Assembly: GCA_027066725.1 (NCBI GenBank)
Contig: JAMONC010000309.1
Coordinates: 1 to 27,137, forward strand
DNA: 27,137 nucleotides
Source: Desulfobacterales bacterium
GTDB lineage: Bacteria; Desulfobacterota; Dissulfuribacteria; Dissulfuribacterales; JAMONC01
Reading direction: 5' to 3'
The position numbers and the translations under genes are program-made. Below are positions 16,605 to 24,500 of this stretch, one piece after another; the first letter of the stretch is position 1; each line of letters begins with the position of its first letter. Under the pieces are notes generated by a model. The model saw nothing but the letters and a program-made list of their open reading frames with translations. It was not told the origin of the DNA and did not search any database.

Positions 16605-17393
16605 ATGCGTTTTGTTGTTTGTATAAAACAGGTGCCAGATGCGGCAAATGTAAGGTTTGATCCAGAAAAAGGTACACTTATTCGTGAAGGGGTTGAGGCA
16701 ATGATCAACCCTTTTGATTTAAATGCTATAGAGGCTGCTGTGCAGTTAAAGGAACAACTTGGAGGAGAAGTTGTTTGTATTACAATGGGGCCTCCTCAGG
16801 CAGAAAGTGCCTTAAGGGATGCTTTGGCCCTTGGTGTAGATAGTGCTGTACTTTTATCTGATAGGGCTTTTGCAGGGGCTGATACTTTAGCAACTACTAG
16901 AACTCTTGCAGCCGGCATTAAAAAGCTTGGTGGCGCAGATATAGTTTTTTGTGGTAAGCAGGCAATAGATGGAGATACTGCACAAGTTGGTCCTGGACTT
17001 GCTGCACGTTTAGGTTTGAATTATGCAACTTGTATAAGTGAATTAGAGTTTATAAAAGATACAAATTGTCTTAAAGTTAAACGAGCCTGGGAAGAGGGCT
17101 ATGATATATTAGAGATTAAACTTCCTGCCCTTGTAACTGTTCTTACCTGTATTAATACCCCAAGAGTGCCTTCTTTAAAGGGTAAGCTTAAGGCAAAAAA
17201 AGCAAATATTCCAGTATGGGGTGCTAAAGATCTTGGTCTTGATACTTCTTTAGTAGGACTTTCAGGTTCCCCTACACAGGTAGTAACTACTTGTGTTCCC
17301 AAGTTTGAGGCTAAAAAGGAGATGCTTGAAGGGGACGTGGAAGAGAAAGTAGATACTCTTTTAAATAGACTAAAGGAGGCAGGAATACTCTAA
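16605..17393 (+). CDS. etfB: Electron transfer flavoprotein beta subunit, bifurcating-type
   Basis: EtfB pairs with EtfA to carry electrons to or from acyl-CoA dehydrogenases. The 262-residue protein begins RFVVCIKQVPDA, the usual EtfB N-terminus, and has the ETF-beta signature region around VKRAWEEGYDILEIKLPALVTV (split here by its conserved flanks). The nucleotide-binding segment GKQAIDGDTAQVGP (117-130), with SDRAFAGADT upstream (85-94), resembles EtfB of clostridial flavin-bifurcating complexes, which bind FAD at this site. It differs from the AIDDD-SNQTG style of mitochondrial and ordinary proteobacterial EtfB, which bind AMP. This is family knowledge applied by eye. AGGGGAG precedes the ATG, 21 bases after the dehydrogenase. 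Confidence 0.95.
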   Translation: MRFVVCIKQVPDAANVRFDPEKGTLIREGVEAMINPFDLNAIEAAVQLKEQLGGEVVCITMGPPQAESALRDALALGVDSAVLLSDRAFAGADTLATTRTLAAGIKKLGGADIVFCGKQAIDGDTAQVGPGLAARLGLNYATCISELEFIKDTNCLKVKRAWEEGYDILEIKLPALVTVLTCINTPRVPSLKGKLKAKKANIPVWGAKDLGLDTSLVGLSGSPTQVVTTCVPKFEAKKEMLEGDVEEKVDTLLNRLKEAGIL

Positions 17394-17414
17394 AGGAAGA
17401 GGGCATAGCGAGCT

Positions 17415-18614
17415 ATGTTAAAAATAGATAAAGATAAATGTACAGGTTGTGGAGAATGTGAGGAAGTTTGTGCCTTTGGGGCAATATCTATAAAGGATGA
17501 TGTTGCAGAAATTGATCATGATACATGTACACTTTGTGGAACATGTGTTGATACATGTCCATCTGGTGCTCTTGAGATAGAATCTAAGAAAGAGGAACAG
17601 AAAATTTTAGATAAGGATAATTGGCGTGGTGTTTGGGTTATTGCAGAATTTCGTTCAGGAAGACTTTTCCCTGTTACTTTTGAGCTTTTAGGTTGTGCAA
17701 GAAAACTTGCTGATAAATTAGATGTTCCACTATCTGCTGTATTAATAGGTAATAATGTTAAAGATTTTGCTAGCGAACTTATTAAATATGGTGCAGATCA
17801 GATTTATATAGTAGATCATCCTAACTTGGCGCAATTTTTAGAGATTCCTTATACAAATGTTCTAGTAGAACTTATAAAGAGATATAAGCCGGAGATCATA
17901 TTAGCAGGTGCTACAGCACAGGGGCGTTCTTATATCCCTGCAGTTGCAACGATACTTGAGACCGGGCTTACTGCAGATTGTACAGAGCTTGATGTTCGCA
18001 TAGAGGATAGAGCTCTTTTGCAAACGCGTCCTGCTTTTGGTGGAAATCTACTTGCAACCATTGTGTGCCCTAATCATAGGCCTCAAATGGCAACAGTTCG
18101 TCCTCATGTTATGAAGGCACTTGAGCCAGATGACTCTAGAGAAGGGGAAATAATAGAGGTTAAAATAGACGAGTCCCTTTTTGAGACATCTACTAAGCTA
18201 CTTGAGTCTACTGTTGAAGAACAAACAGGAGTAGATCTTGCAAATGCTGATATAATTATTACTGCCGGCCGAGGGATGGAATCTAAAGAAAATCTTTCTT
18301 TAGTAGAGGAGCTTGCCAAGCTTTTAGATGGAGCAGTAGGTGCAACAAGGGCTGTTACAGATGCAGGTTGGCTTTCAGAAAGGCATCAAATTGGCCAAAC
18401 GGGGAAAACCGTGTCTCCCAAATTATATGTTGGCTGTGGGGTTTCTGGAGCAATTCAACACATTGTAGGAATGAAAGGCTCGGATATAATTGTTGCAATT
18501 AATAAAGACCCTGATGCCCCTATTTTTGATGTTTCTACTTATGGAATAGTAGGAGATGTCAAAGAAGTACTTCCCAAACTTATAGAAAAAATAAAAAAGG
18601 AAAAAGGTCTATAA
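17415..18614 (+). CDS. etfA: Electron transfer flavoprotein alpha subunit with N-terminal 2[4Fe-4S] ferredoxin domain
   Basis: EtfA carries the mobile FAD of ETF. This 399-residue form is about 75 residues longer than a plain EtfA because of an N-terminal ferredoxin-like domain with two CxxCxxCxxxC motifs (Cys9/12/15/19 and Cys38/41/44/48), enough for two [4Fe-4S] clusters. The C-terminal FAD domain is standard: RHQIGQTGKTVSPKLYVGCG, GAIQH and AINKDPDAPIFDVSTYGIVGD. A similar layout is known for CarE of the Acetobacterium woodii caffeyl-CoA reductase and in other anaerobes. The clusters could pass electrons to a ferredoxin or an iron-sulfur partner. It lies 21 bases after etfB, forming one set with the dehydrogenase. 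Confidence 0.96.
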   Translation: MLKIDKDKCTGCGECEEVCAFGAISIKDDVAEIDHDTCTLCGTCVDTCPSGALEIESKKEEQKILDKDNWRGVWVIAEFRSGRLFPVTFELLGCARKLADKLDVPLSAVLIGNNVKDFASELIKYGADQIYIVDHPNLAQFLEIPYTNVLVELIKRYKPEIILAGATAQGRSYIPAVATILETGLTADCTELDVRIEDRALLQTRPAFGGNLLATIVCPNHRPQMATVRPHVMKALEPDDSREGEIIEVKIDESLFETSTKLLESTVEEQTGVDLANADIIITAGRGMESKENLSLVEELAKLLDGAVGATRAVTDAGWLSERHQIGQTGKTVSPKLYVGCGVSGAIQHIVGMKGSDIIVAINKDPDAPIFDVSTYGIVGDVKEVLPKLIEKIKKEKGL

Positions 18615-18648
18615 AATTTATTAGAATGAAGACATTAGGGGGAGATAA

Positions 18649-19401
18649 ATGTTTGAGGAGTTTAAGGATAAAGTTGTAGTTGTAACTGGGGGATCAAGAG
18701 GTATAGGTAAGGCAATAGTACTTAAGTTTGCTTCATTAGGAGCAAAGGTCGTTTTTAATTATGCTTCAAATGATGAAGCAGCTAAAAAGGTTATTGAAGA
18801 AGGAAAAGATTATAGCGGTACAATAGAGTGTTTTAAGCTTGATGTATCTAATTTTCCCCAAGTTTGTGAATTTTTTGAAAAGATTTTTGATAAATATGGT
18901 GCTATTCACATCTTAGTAAACAACGCAGGAATCACAAGAGATACTCTACTTGCCCGCATGAAAGAGGAAGAGTGGGATGCTGTTATAAATGTAAATCTTA
19001 AAGGAGTTTTTAATTGTTGTAAGGCTATCATTTCCAACATGATGAGGCAAAGATGGGGTAGAATAATAAATATTGGTTCTGTTATTGGATCAATGGGAAA
19101 TGCTGGTCAAGTAAATTATGCAGCAACAAAGGCAGGTATTGTAGGATTTTCTCGGTCTCTTGCTAAAGAAGTTGCTTCTAGAGGAATTACTGTTAATGTA
19201 GTTGCTCCTGGGTTTATTGATACAGATATGACAGCTAAGGTTCCAGAAAAGATTAAGGATCAGATATTAAAGGCTATTCCTGTTGGTAGATTTGGGAAGG
19301 CTGATGAAATTGCAAATGCAGTTTCTTTTTTGGCAACAGAGAGTGCTTCATATATAACTGGAGAAGTACTTCATATAAACGGTGGACTTTATATGGGATA
19401 G
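18649..19401 (+). CDS. fabG: 3-oxoacyl-ACP reductase FabG
   Basis: FabG reduces beta-ketoacyl-ACP to beta-hydroxyacyl-ACP with NADPH in each elongation round. The 250-residue short-chain dehydrogenase shows the cofactor motif VTGGSRGIGKA (12-22), NNAG (91-94), and the catalytic Ser144, Tyr157 and Lys161 in the GSVIGSMGNAGQVNYAATKAG region. The ending HINGGLYMG is typical of FabG. AGGGGGAG precedes the ATG. Its place just before acpP and fabF confirms FabG over other short-chain dehydrogenases. Confidence 0.96.
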   Translation: MFEEFKDKVVVVTGGSRGIGKAIVLKFASLGAKVVFNYASNDEAAKKVIEEGKDYSGTIECFKLDVSNFPQVCEFFEKIFDKYGAIHILVNNAGITRDTLLARMKEEEWDAVINVNLKGVFNCCKAIISNMMRQRWGRIINIGSVIGSMGNAGQVNYAATKAGIVGFSRSLAKEVASRGITVNVVAPGFIDTDMTAKVPEKIKDQILKAIPVGRFGKADEIANAVSFLATESASYITGEVLHINGGLYMG

Positions 19402-19459
19402 CTATTTTATTTTAAATAAAAACAAAAAATACGAAAAGTAGATAATAGGGAGGAGAAAG

Positions 19460-19693
19460 ATGAGTATAGAACAAAAGATGGTCGATATTATTTCTAAACA
19501 GCTTAGTGTACCAAAAGAGAAGGTAGTACCAGAGGCCTCTTTTGTAGATGATCTTGGTGCAGATTCACTAGATCTTGTTGAGCTTGTTATGGCAATGGAA
19601 GAGGAGTTTGGTTTAGAGATAGCGGATGAAGAAGCTGAAAAGCTTCAGACAGTAAAAGATGCCATAGAGTATGTAAAAGAACATACAAGCTAG
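19460..19693 (+). CDS. acpP: Acyl carrier protein
   Basis: ACP carries growing acyl chains on a 4'-phosphopantetheine arm. The 77-residue acidic protein has the attachment motif DDLGADSLDLVEL with the modified Ser36, followed by the helix MAMEEEFGLEIADEEAEKL. A strong GGGAGGAG site lies just before the ATG, fitting the high expression expected for ACP. The 58-base gap after fabG is pure AT in its first part and contains a 15-base AT palindrome of uncertain meaning. fabF follows after 11 bases. Confidence 0.98.
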   Translation: MSIEQKMVDIISKQLSVPKEKVVPEASFVDDLGADSLDLVELVMAMEEEFGLEIADEEAEKLQTVKDAIEYVKEHTS

Positions 19694-19704
19694 GTGTAGG
19701 ATAA

Positions 19705-20958
19705 ATGAGTGAGATAGGAGAAAAAAGAAGGGTAGTTGTAACAGGTATTGGTATAATTTGTCCTTTAGGTATAGGGGTCGAGGAGTGTTGGAAGGCAATC
19801 TGTGAGGGTAAATCTGGTATAGGTCCAGTAACCCGTTTTGATACTAAAGGTTATCCTTGCAGGATAGCTGGAGAAGTTAAGGGATTTAACCCAACAGATT
19901 TTATGCCTGAAAAACTTGTAAAGCGCCTAGACCCCTTTGTTCAATATGCTGTTGCAGCAGCAAGGATGGCAATAGAAGATGCAGGACTTTTAGGGGAGGA
20001 GTTAGGTCCTCGTGCAGGCGTTATTACAGGTTGTGGTCTTGGTGGACTTGGTACTATCGAACACTATCGCGATGTGATAGTAAAAAGAGGACCTCGTAGA
20101 GTAAGTCCATTTTTTATTCCAATGGCTATTCCTAATATGGGATCAGGCCAGATTTCTATAATGTTTGGTGCCAAGGGTCCTAATACAGTACTTTGTACTG
20201 CATGTGCTGCAGGTTCTCATGCAATTGGTGAGGCTTTTAAAGTCATTCAACGTGGTGTTGCAGATATTATGATAACAGGTGGAGCAGAGTCTGTTATTAC
20301 CCCTCTTGCTTTAGGAGGTTTTTCTGCTCTTAAGGCACTTTCTACTAGAAATGATGAGCCAGAGAAAGCATCTAGGCCTTTTGATAAAGAAAGAGATGGA
20401 TTTATAATAGGTGAAGGTTCTGGAATGCTTGTTATAGAGGAGCTTTCTCATGCAAAGAAACGAGGTGCTAAAATATATGCAGAGATAATTGGTTATGGAC
20501 TTACTGGGGATGCATATCATATGACAGCTCCTCCTCCTGATGGAGAAGGTGGAGTCAGGTGCATGGAGATGGCACTAGAAGATGCAGGGATTACGTATAA
20601 AGATGTTGATTACATAAATGCTCACGGTACAAGTACACCCTTAAATGATGTCTGTGAGACAAATGCTATTAAGACTGTTTTTAAGGAAAGAGCAAAAGAA
20701 ATTCCTGTAAGTTCTACCAAGTCTATGACTGGGCATCTTTTAGGAGGTGCTGGTGGGGTAGAGGCTGTTTTTTGTGTAAAGGCAATAGAAGACGAAATTA
20801 TACCACCTACTATAAACTATGAAGTGCCAGATCCTGAATGCGATCTTGACTATGTCCCAAACGAGCCAAGAAAGCAAAGACTCGATATAGTCATGTCGAA
20901 TTCTTTTGGTTTTGGTGGAACCAATGCTGTTTTGATTTTTAAACGTTTTGAAAAGTAA
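19705..20958 (+). CDS. fabF: Beta-ketoacyl-ACP synthase II
   Basis: FabF elongates acyl-ACP with malonyl-ACP. The 417-residue protein has the Cys-His-His triad: Cys167 in LCTACAAGSHA, His307 in NAHGTSTPLND and His344 in SMTGHLLGGAGG. The KAS gatekeeper end SNSFGFGGTNA is also present near the C-terminus. It pairs with acpP directly upstream, the conserved acpP-fabF couple. FabF rather than FabB is indicated by that pairing and the length of about 415 residues. Confidence 0.97.
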   Translation: MSEIGEKRRVVVTGIGIICPLGIGVEECWKAICEGKSGIGPVTRFDTKGYPCRIAGEVKGFNPTDFMPEKLVKRLDPFVQYAVAAARMAIEDAGLLGEELGPRAGVITGCGLGGLGTIEHYRDVIVKRGPRRVSPFFIPMAIPNMGSGQISIMFGAKGPNTVLCTACAAGSHAIGEAFKVIQRGVADIMITGGAESVITPLALGGFSALKALSTRNDEPEKASRPFDKERDGFIIGEGSGMLVIEELSHAKKRGAKIYAEIIGYGLTGDAYHMTAPPPDGEGGVRCMEMALEDAGITYKDVDYINAHGTSTPLNDVCETNAIKTVFKERAKEIPVSSTKSMTGHLLGGAGGVEAVFCVKAIEDEIIPPTINYEVPDPECDLDYVPNEPRKQRLDIVMSNSFGFGGTNAVLIFKRFEK

Positions 20959-20996
20959 ATTTTTATTTTTTAACCCAACATCAATAGGAGAGAAAA

Positions 20997-21434
20997 ATGC
21001 TTATCGCTCTAGCAAGTGATCATGCTGGTTTTGAATTAAAGGAACATTTAAAGGATTTTCTTCGTTCAGTTGGCGAGGAGTTTATTGATGTGGGGTGCTA
21101 CTCGACAGAATCTGTTGATTATCCAGAGTTTGGACGAAAGGCTGCTTTAATGGTTGCTTCAAAAGAGTGTGATAGGGCAATCTTGGTCTGTGGTACAGGA
21201 CTTGGTATGTCCATAGTAGCTAATAGAGTACCTGGGGTTAGGGCAGCGCTTTGTTACCATGTTCTTACTGCACGGCTTAGCAGGGAGCATAACGACTCAA
21301 ATGTATTATGTCTTGGTGGGCGTATTATAGGTAATATCCTTGCAGAAGAAATAGTCAAAACGTGGTTAAATACCTCTTTTGAAGGTGGTAGGCACCAAAA
21401 AAGAATAGATATGATTGACCAAGCAGGATATTAA
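20997..21434 (+). CDS. rpiB: Ribose-5-phosphate isomerase B
   Basis: RpiB interconverts ribulose 5-phosphate and ribose 5-phosphate in the non-oxidative pentose phosphate pathway, supplying ribose for nucleotides. The 145-residue protein has the N-terminal ASDHAGFELK, the active-site base Cys65 in LVCGTGLGMSIVANR and the REHNDSNVL segment with His98. A good AGGAGAG precedes the ATG. It sits between fabF and glyA, an order familiar from Desulfobacterota genomes. The related LacA/LacB isomerases are less likely given the context. Confidence 0.95.
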   Translation: MLIALASDHAGFELKEHLKDFLRSVGEEFIDVGCYSTESVDYPEFGRKAALMVASKECDRAILVCGTGLGMSIVANRVPGVRAALCYHVLTARLSREHNDSNVLCLGGRIIGNILAEEIVKTWLNTSFEGGRHQKRIDMIDQAGY

Positions 21435-21452
21435 TCATTACTTTTTGGGGGC

Positions 21453-22721
21453 ATGGATATGATTCATTTATATAAGACTGATCCTGAGGTATTTCAGGCA
21501 ATAAGAGGAGAGCTTGAACGTCAGACTGGCCAGCTTGAGATGATAGCCTCAGAAAATTTTGCAAGTCCTGCTGTGATGGAAGCAGAGGGAAGCTGTTTTA
21601 TGAACAAATATGCTGAGGGCTATCCTGGGCGTAGGTATTATGGTGGCTGTGAATATATGGATATGGTTGAGCGACTAGCTGTTGATAGACTTAATATGCT
21701 TTTTGGTTCTGAATATGCAAATGTTCAGCCCCATTCAGGCTCTCAGGCAAATATGGCAGTTTATTTTGCAACTCTTCAGCCAGGAGACACGATCTTATCT
21801 ATGAATCTTGCTCATGGTGGTCATTTATCTCATGGTGCATCTGTGAGTTTTTCAGGAAAACTTTATAATATTGTTCATTATGGTGTAAGCAAAGAAACAG
21901 AGACAATAGACTATGATGATGTAGCTAAAAAGGCTAAAGAACATCGTCCCCGTTTAATTATTGCAGGTGCTAGTGCTTACCCTCGCACTATAGATTTTGC
22001 AATGTTTAAGATGATAGCAGATGAAGTTGGTGCATATCTTATGGTAGATATGGCACATATTGCAGGTCTTGTTGCTGCAGGTATTCATCCTTCTCCTGTT
22101 CCTTTTGCAGATTTTGTTACATCTACTACTCATAAGACACTTCGTGGTCCACGAGGTGGTTTTGTTTTAGCAAAGGAAGAATATAGCAAGCTTTTAAACA
22201 GCCAGGTTTTCCCAGGTATTCAAGGAGGACCTTTAATGAATGTTATTGCTGCAAAAGCAGTAGCATTTAAAGAGGCTCTTGAACCAGAATTTAAATCTTA
22301 TCAGCAAAAGGTTGTCGCAAATGCAAAGAGGTTAGCTAAAACTTTAGAAGAAAGAGGTTTTAGATTGGTATCTGGGGGTACTGATAATCATCTTATATTA
22401 GTTGATCTTTCAGGACATAATCTTACAGGTGCTCAGGCAGAAGAGATACTTGAGAGTGCAGGAATTACTGTAAATAAAAATGCTATTCCTTTTGATACCA
22501 AGCCTCCAAGGGTTACAAGTGGTATTCGTATTGGAACACCAGGTGTTACAACCCGTGGACTTGGAGAATCTGAGATGGAATTAATTGGCAATTTTATTGC
22601 CGATCTTCTTGATAATCCAGATGATAAATCTTTACGCCGTAAGATTAGGCTTGAGATAAAAGAGCTTTGTGAAAAATTTCCACTTTATGCTGAACAACAA
22701 AAAATAGTGAATGAATTATAA
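21453..22721 (+). CDS. glyA: Serine hydroxymethyltransferase
   Basis: GlyA is a PLP enzyme that converts serine and tetrahydrofolate to glycine and 5,10-methylene-THF, the main one-carbon source for purines and thymidylate. The 422-residue protein shows QLEMIASENFASPAVMEA, KYAEGYPGRRYYGG, and the PLP lysine Lys228 in TSTTHKTLRGPRGG. Two in-frame ATGs are possible (21453 and 21459); the GGGGG stretch is better spaced for the second, which would remove two residues. The dCMP deaminase gene starts two bases after the stop, linking one-carbon and dTMP supply. Confidence 0.97.
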   Translation: MDMIHLYKTDPEVFQAIRGELERQTGQLEMIASENFASPAVMEAEGSCFMNKYAEGYPGRRYYGGCEYMDMVERLAVDRLNMLFGSEYANVQPHSGSQANMAVYFATLQPGDTILSMNLAHGGHLSHGASVSFSGKLYNIVHYGVSKETETIDYDDVAKKAKEHRPRLIIAGASAYPRTIDFAMFKMIADEVGAYLMVDMAHIAGLVAAGIHPSPVPFADFVTSTTHKTLRGPRGGFVLAKEEYSKLLNSQVFPGIQGGPLMNVIAAKAVAFKEALEPEFKSYQQKVVANAKRLAKTLEERGFRLVSGGTDNHLILVDLSGHNLTGAQAEEILESAGITVNKNAIPFDTKPPRVTSGIRIGTPGVTTRGLGESEMELIGNFIADLLDNPDDKSLRRKIRLEIKELCEKFPLYAEQQKIVNEL

Positions 22722-22723
22722 CA

Positions 22724-23182
22724 ATGGAAGATAAAGAGTTAAATTCAAGACCAAGTTGGCATGAGTATTTTATGGCAATTGCTGAGCTAGTTGCCTCACG
22801 TTCTACCTGTCTTAGAAGAAAGGTAGGAGCTGTATTAGTAAAAGATCATCGCATTCTTGCAACAGGATATAATGGGGCTCCAAGTGGTATAAGGCATTGT
22901 CTTGAAGTGGGATGTCTAAGAGAGAAATTAAATGTTCCTTCAGGACAAAGACATGAGCTTTGTAGAGGACTTCATGCAGAGCAAAATGTTTTAATTCAAG
23001 CTGCTTATCATGGAATTTGTGTAGCAAATTCCACACTTTATTGTACTAATTTGCCATGTATTATTTGTACAAAGATGCTTATTAATGCAGGTATAAAAGC
23101 AATATATTTTAAAGAAGGTTATGCAGATGAATTGTCACGTGATATGTTAGAAGAAGCAGGTGTTAAGTTGATTCAGATATAA
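22724..23182 (+). CDS. comEB: Deoxycytidylate (dCMP) deaminase, ComEB-like
   Basis: This zinc enzyme converts dCMP to dUMP, the substrate for thymidylate synthase. The 152-residue protein has the cytidine/deoxycytidylate deaminase zinc motifs HAEQN (the zinc ligand His and the proton-shuttle Glu) and LPCIICTKM (two cysteine ligands). The N-terminal RPSWHEYFMAIAELVASRSTC is typical of dCMP deaminases. It follows glyA after two bases and is the last gene of the run; a new promoter lies in the next gap. The symbol is by homology with Bacillus comEB; no role in competence is implied. Confidence 0.93.
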   Translation: MEDKELNSRPSWHEYFMAIAELVASRSTCLRRKVGAVLVKDHRILATGYNGAPSGIRHCLEVGCLREKLNVPSGQRHELCRGLHAEQNVLIQAAYHGICVANSTLYCTNLPCIICTKMLINAGIKAIYFKEGYADELSRDMLEEAGVKLIQI

Positions 23183-23205
23183 TTCCGCAATTTTTTCTTA
23201 TCTTA

Positions 23206-23234
23206 TTGACTCTAGTTATCTACCTAGCTATAGT
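23206..23234 (+). promoter_or_regulatory. Sigma-70 promoter for carAB
   Basis: TTGACT (23206-23211) and TATAGT (23229-23234) are separated by 17 bases, a near-consensus match. It lies in the 118-base gap between the dCMP deaminase and carA, giving a leader of about 60 bases. No terminator-antiterminator pair or PyrR-type structure was recognised in that leader. Confidence 0.7.
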
Positions 23235-23300
23235 TGAACAGCCATAAATTTCATATAATTTGGGGTTTGTTTTTTTGAGAAGCAACCGAAAGGGAAAATT

Positions 23301-24440
23301 ATGAAGGCACTAATAGCCCTTGAAGATGGCCGAATTTTTGAAGGCCGTTCTTTTACTGGTGATGGTGAGGTTTTTGGGGAGATTGTTTTTAATACCAGTA
23401 TGACTGGTTATCAAGAGATCCTGACTGACCCTTCCTATAAAGGCCAGATGGTTACAATGACATATCCTCTTATTGGTAATTATGGTGTAAATGAGGAAGA
23501 CAATGAATCATCAGCTATTCATATGGAAGCCTTTATTGTTAGAGAGTATCAAGATTTTTACAGTAATTGGAGGGCAAAAAGGTCTCTTGCAGATTTTTTA
23601 AGACAGCATAATGTCCTTGGGATAGATCAGGTAGATACAAGGGCACTTACAAGGCATATAAGGCTTGCTGGTGCAAAAAAGGCAGTTATTTCTACTAGGG
23701 ATCTTAGTCCAGAATCTCTTATAAAAAAAGCACAGGATTCTCCAGGACTTATTGGTAGGAACTTAGCTAAAGAGGTGACTTGTAATGCTCCCTATATATT
23801 AGAAGAGGTCGATAAGTCTTGGCCTGGAATAGATGTAAATAGTGAAAAGGCTAAACTTATTAAAGAGATTGGTATTAAAATAGCTGTAATAGACTGTGGT
23901 CTTAAGCTTAATCAATTAAGGATATTTACTGCATTTGGTTGTAAGTGCCATATATTCCCGGCAACAGCTAAAGCAGATGAGATTATGGCTGTTGAACCTG
24001 ATGGTATATTTTTATCAAATGGTCCAGGGGACCCCGCAGCTCTTACTGAGACAATCTCTACAGTTAAATCCCTTTTGGGAAGAAGGCCTATATTTGGTAT
24101 ATGTTTAGGCCATCAAATATTAAGTCTTGCATTAGGGGCAAAGACATACAAGTTAAAATTTGGCCATCGAGGAGGTAATCAGCCAGTTAAGAATCTTAAG
24201 ACTGGAAGGATTGAGATTACTGCTCAAAACCATGGTTTTGCGGTAGATAAGGACTCCCTTCCTTCTGATGTAGAAGTAACACATATTAATTTAAATGACT
24301 ATACGGTAGAAGGAATATGTCATGAAGGGATAAGGGCATTTTCTGTACAATATCATCCAGAAAATGCTCCAGGTCCTCATGATGCCCAATATTTATTTGA
24401 AGAATTTATAGATACTATTTTAAAAGAACATAAAAGTTAA
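23301..24440 (+). CDS. carA: Carbamoyl-phosphate synthase small (glutaminase) subunit
   Basis: CarA hydrolyses glutamine and channels ammonia to CarB for carbamoyl phosphate, used for pyrimidines and arginine. The 379-residue protein has the N-terminal CPSase domain (FGEIVFNTSMTGYQEILTDPSY, split at position 26-47) and a C-terminal class-I amidotransferase with FGICLGHQIL (Cys268) and the YHPE motif (His352, Glu354). The LSNGPGDP stretch before the nucleophile is also standard. AAAGGG precedes the ATG. carB follows after 60 bases. Confidence 0.97.
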   Translation: MKALIALEDGRIFEGRSFTGDGEVFGEIVFNTSMTGYQEILTDPSYKGQMVTMTYPLIGNYGVNEEDNESSAIHMEAFIVREYQDFYSNWRAKRSLADFLRQHNVLGIDQVDTRALTRHIRLAGAKKAVISTRDLSPESLIKKAQDSPGLIGRNLAKEVTCNAPYILEEVDKSWPGIDVNSEKAKLIKEIGIKIAVIDCGLKLNQLRIFTAFGCKCHIFPATAKADEIMAVEPDGIFLSNGPGDPAALTETISTVKSLLGRRPIFGICLGHQILSLALGAKTYKLKFGHRGGNQPVKNLKTGRIEITAQNHGFAVDKDSLPSDVEVTHINLNDYTVEGICHEGIRAFSVQYHPENAPGPHDAQYLFEEFIDTILKEHKS

Positions 24441-24500
24441 AATTAACCTACCTAACGTTTGATAAAAAAATAAAAAATAAGAAGGACAGAAAGCTAAGTC

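Noticed and set aside
19406..19420. AT-only palindrome TTTATTT-T-AAATAAA before acpP
   Set aside because: Palindromes of this kind are frequent by chance in AT-rich intergenic DNA; no known operator matched.
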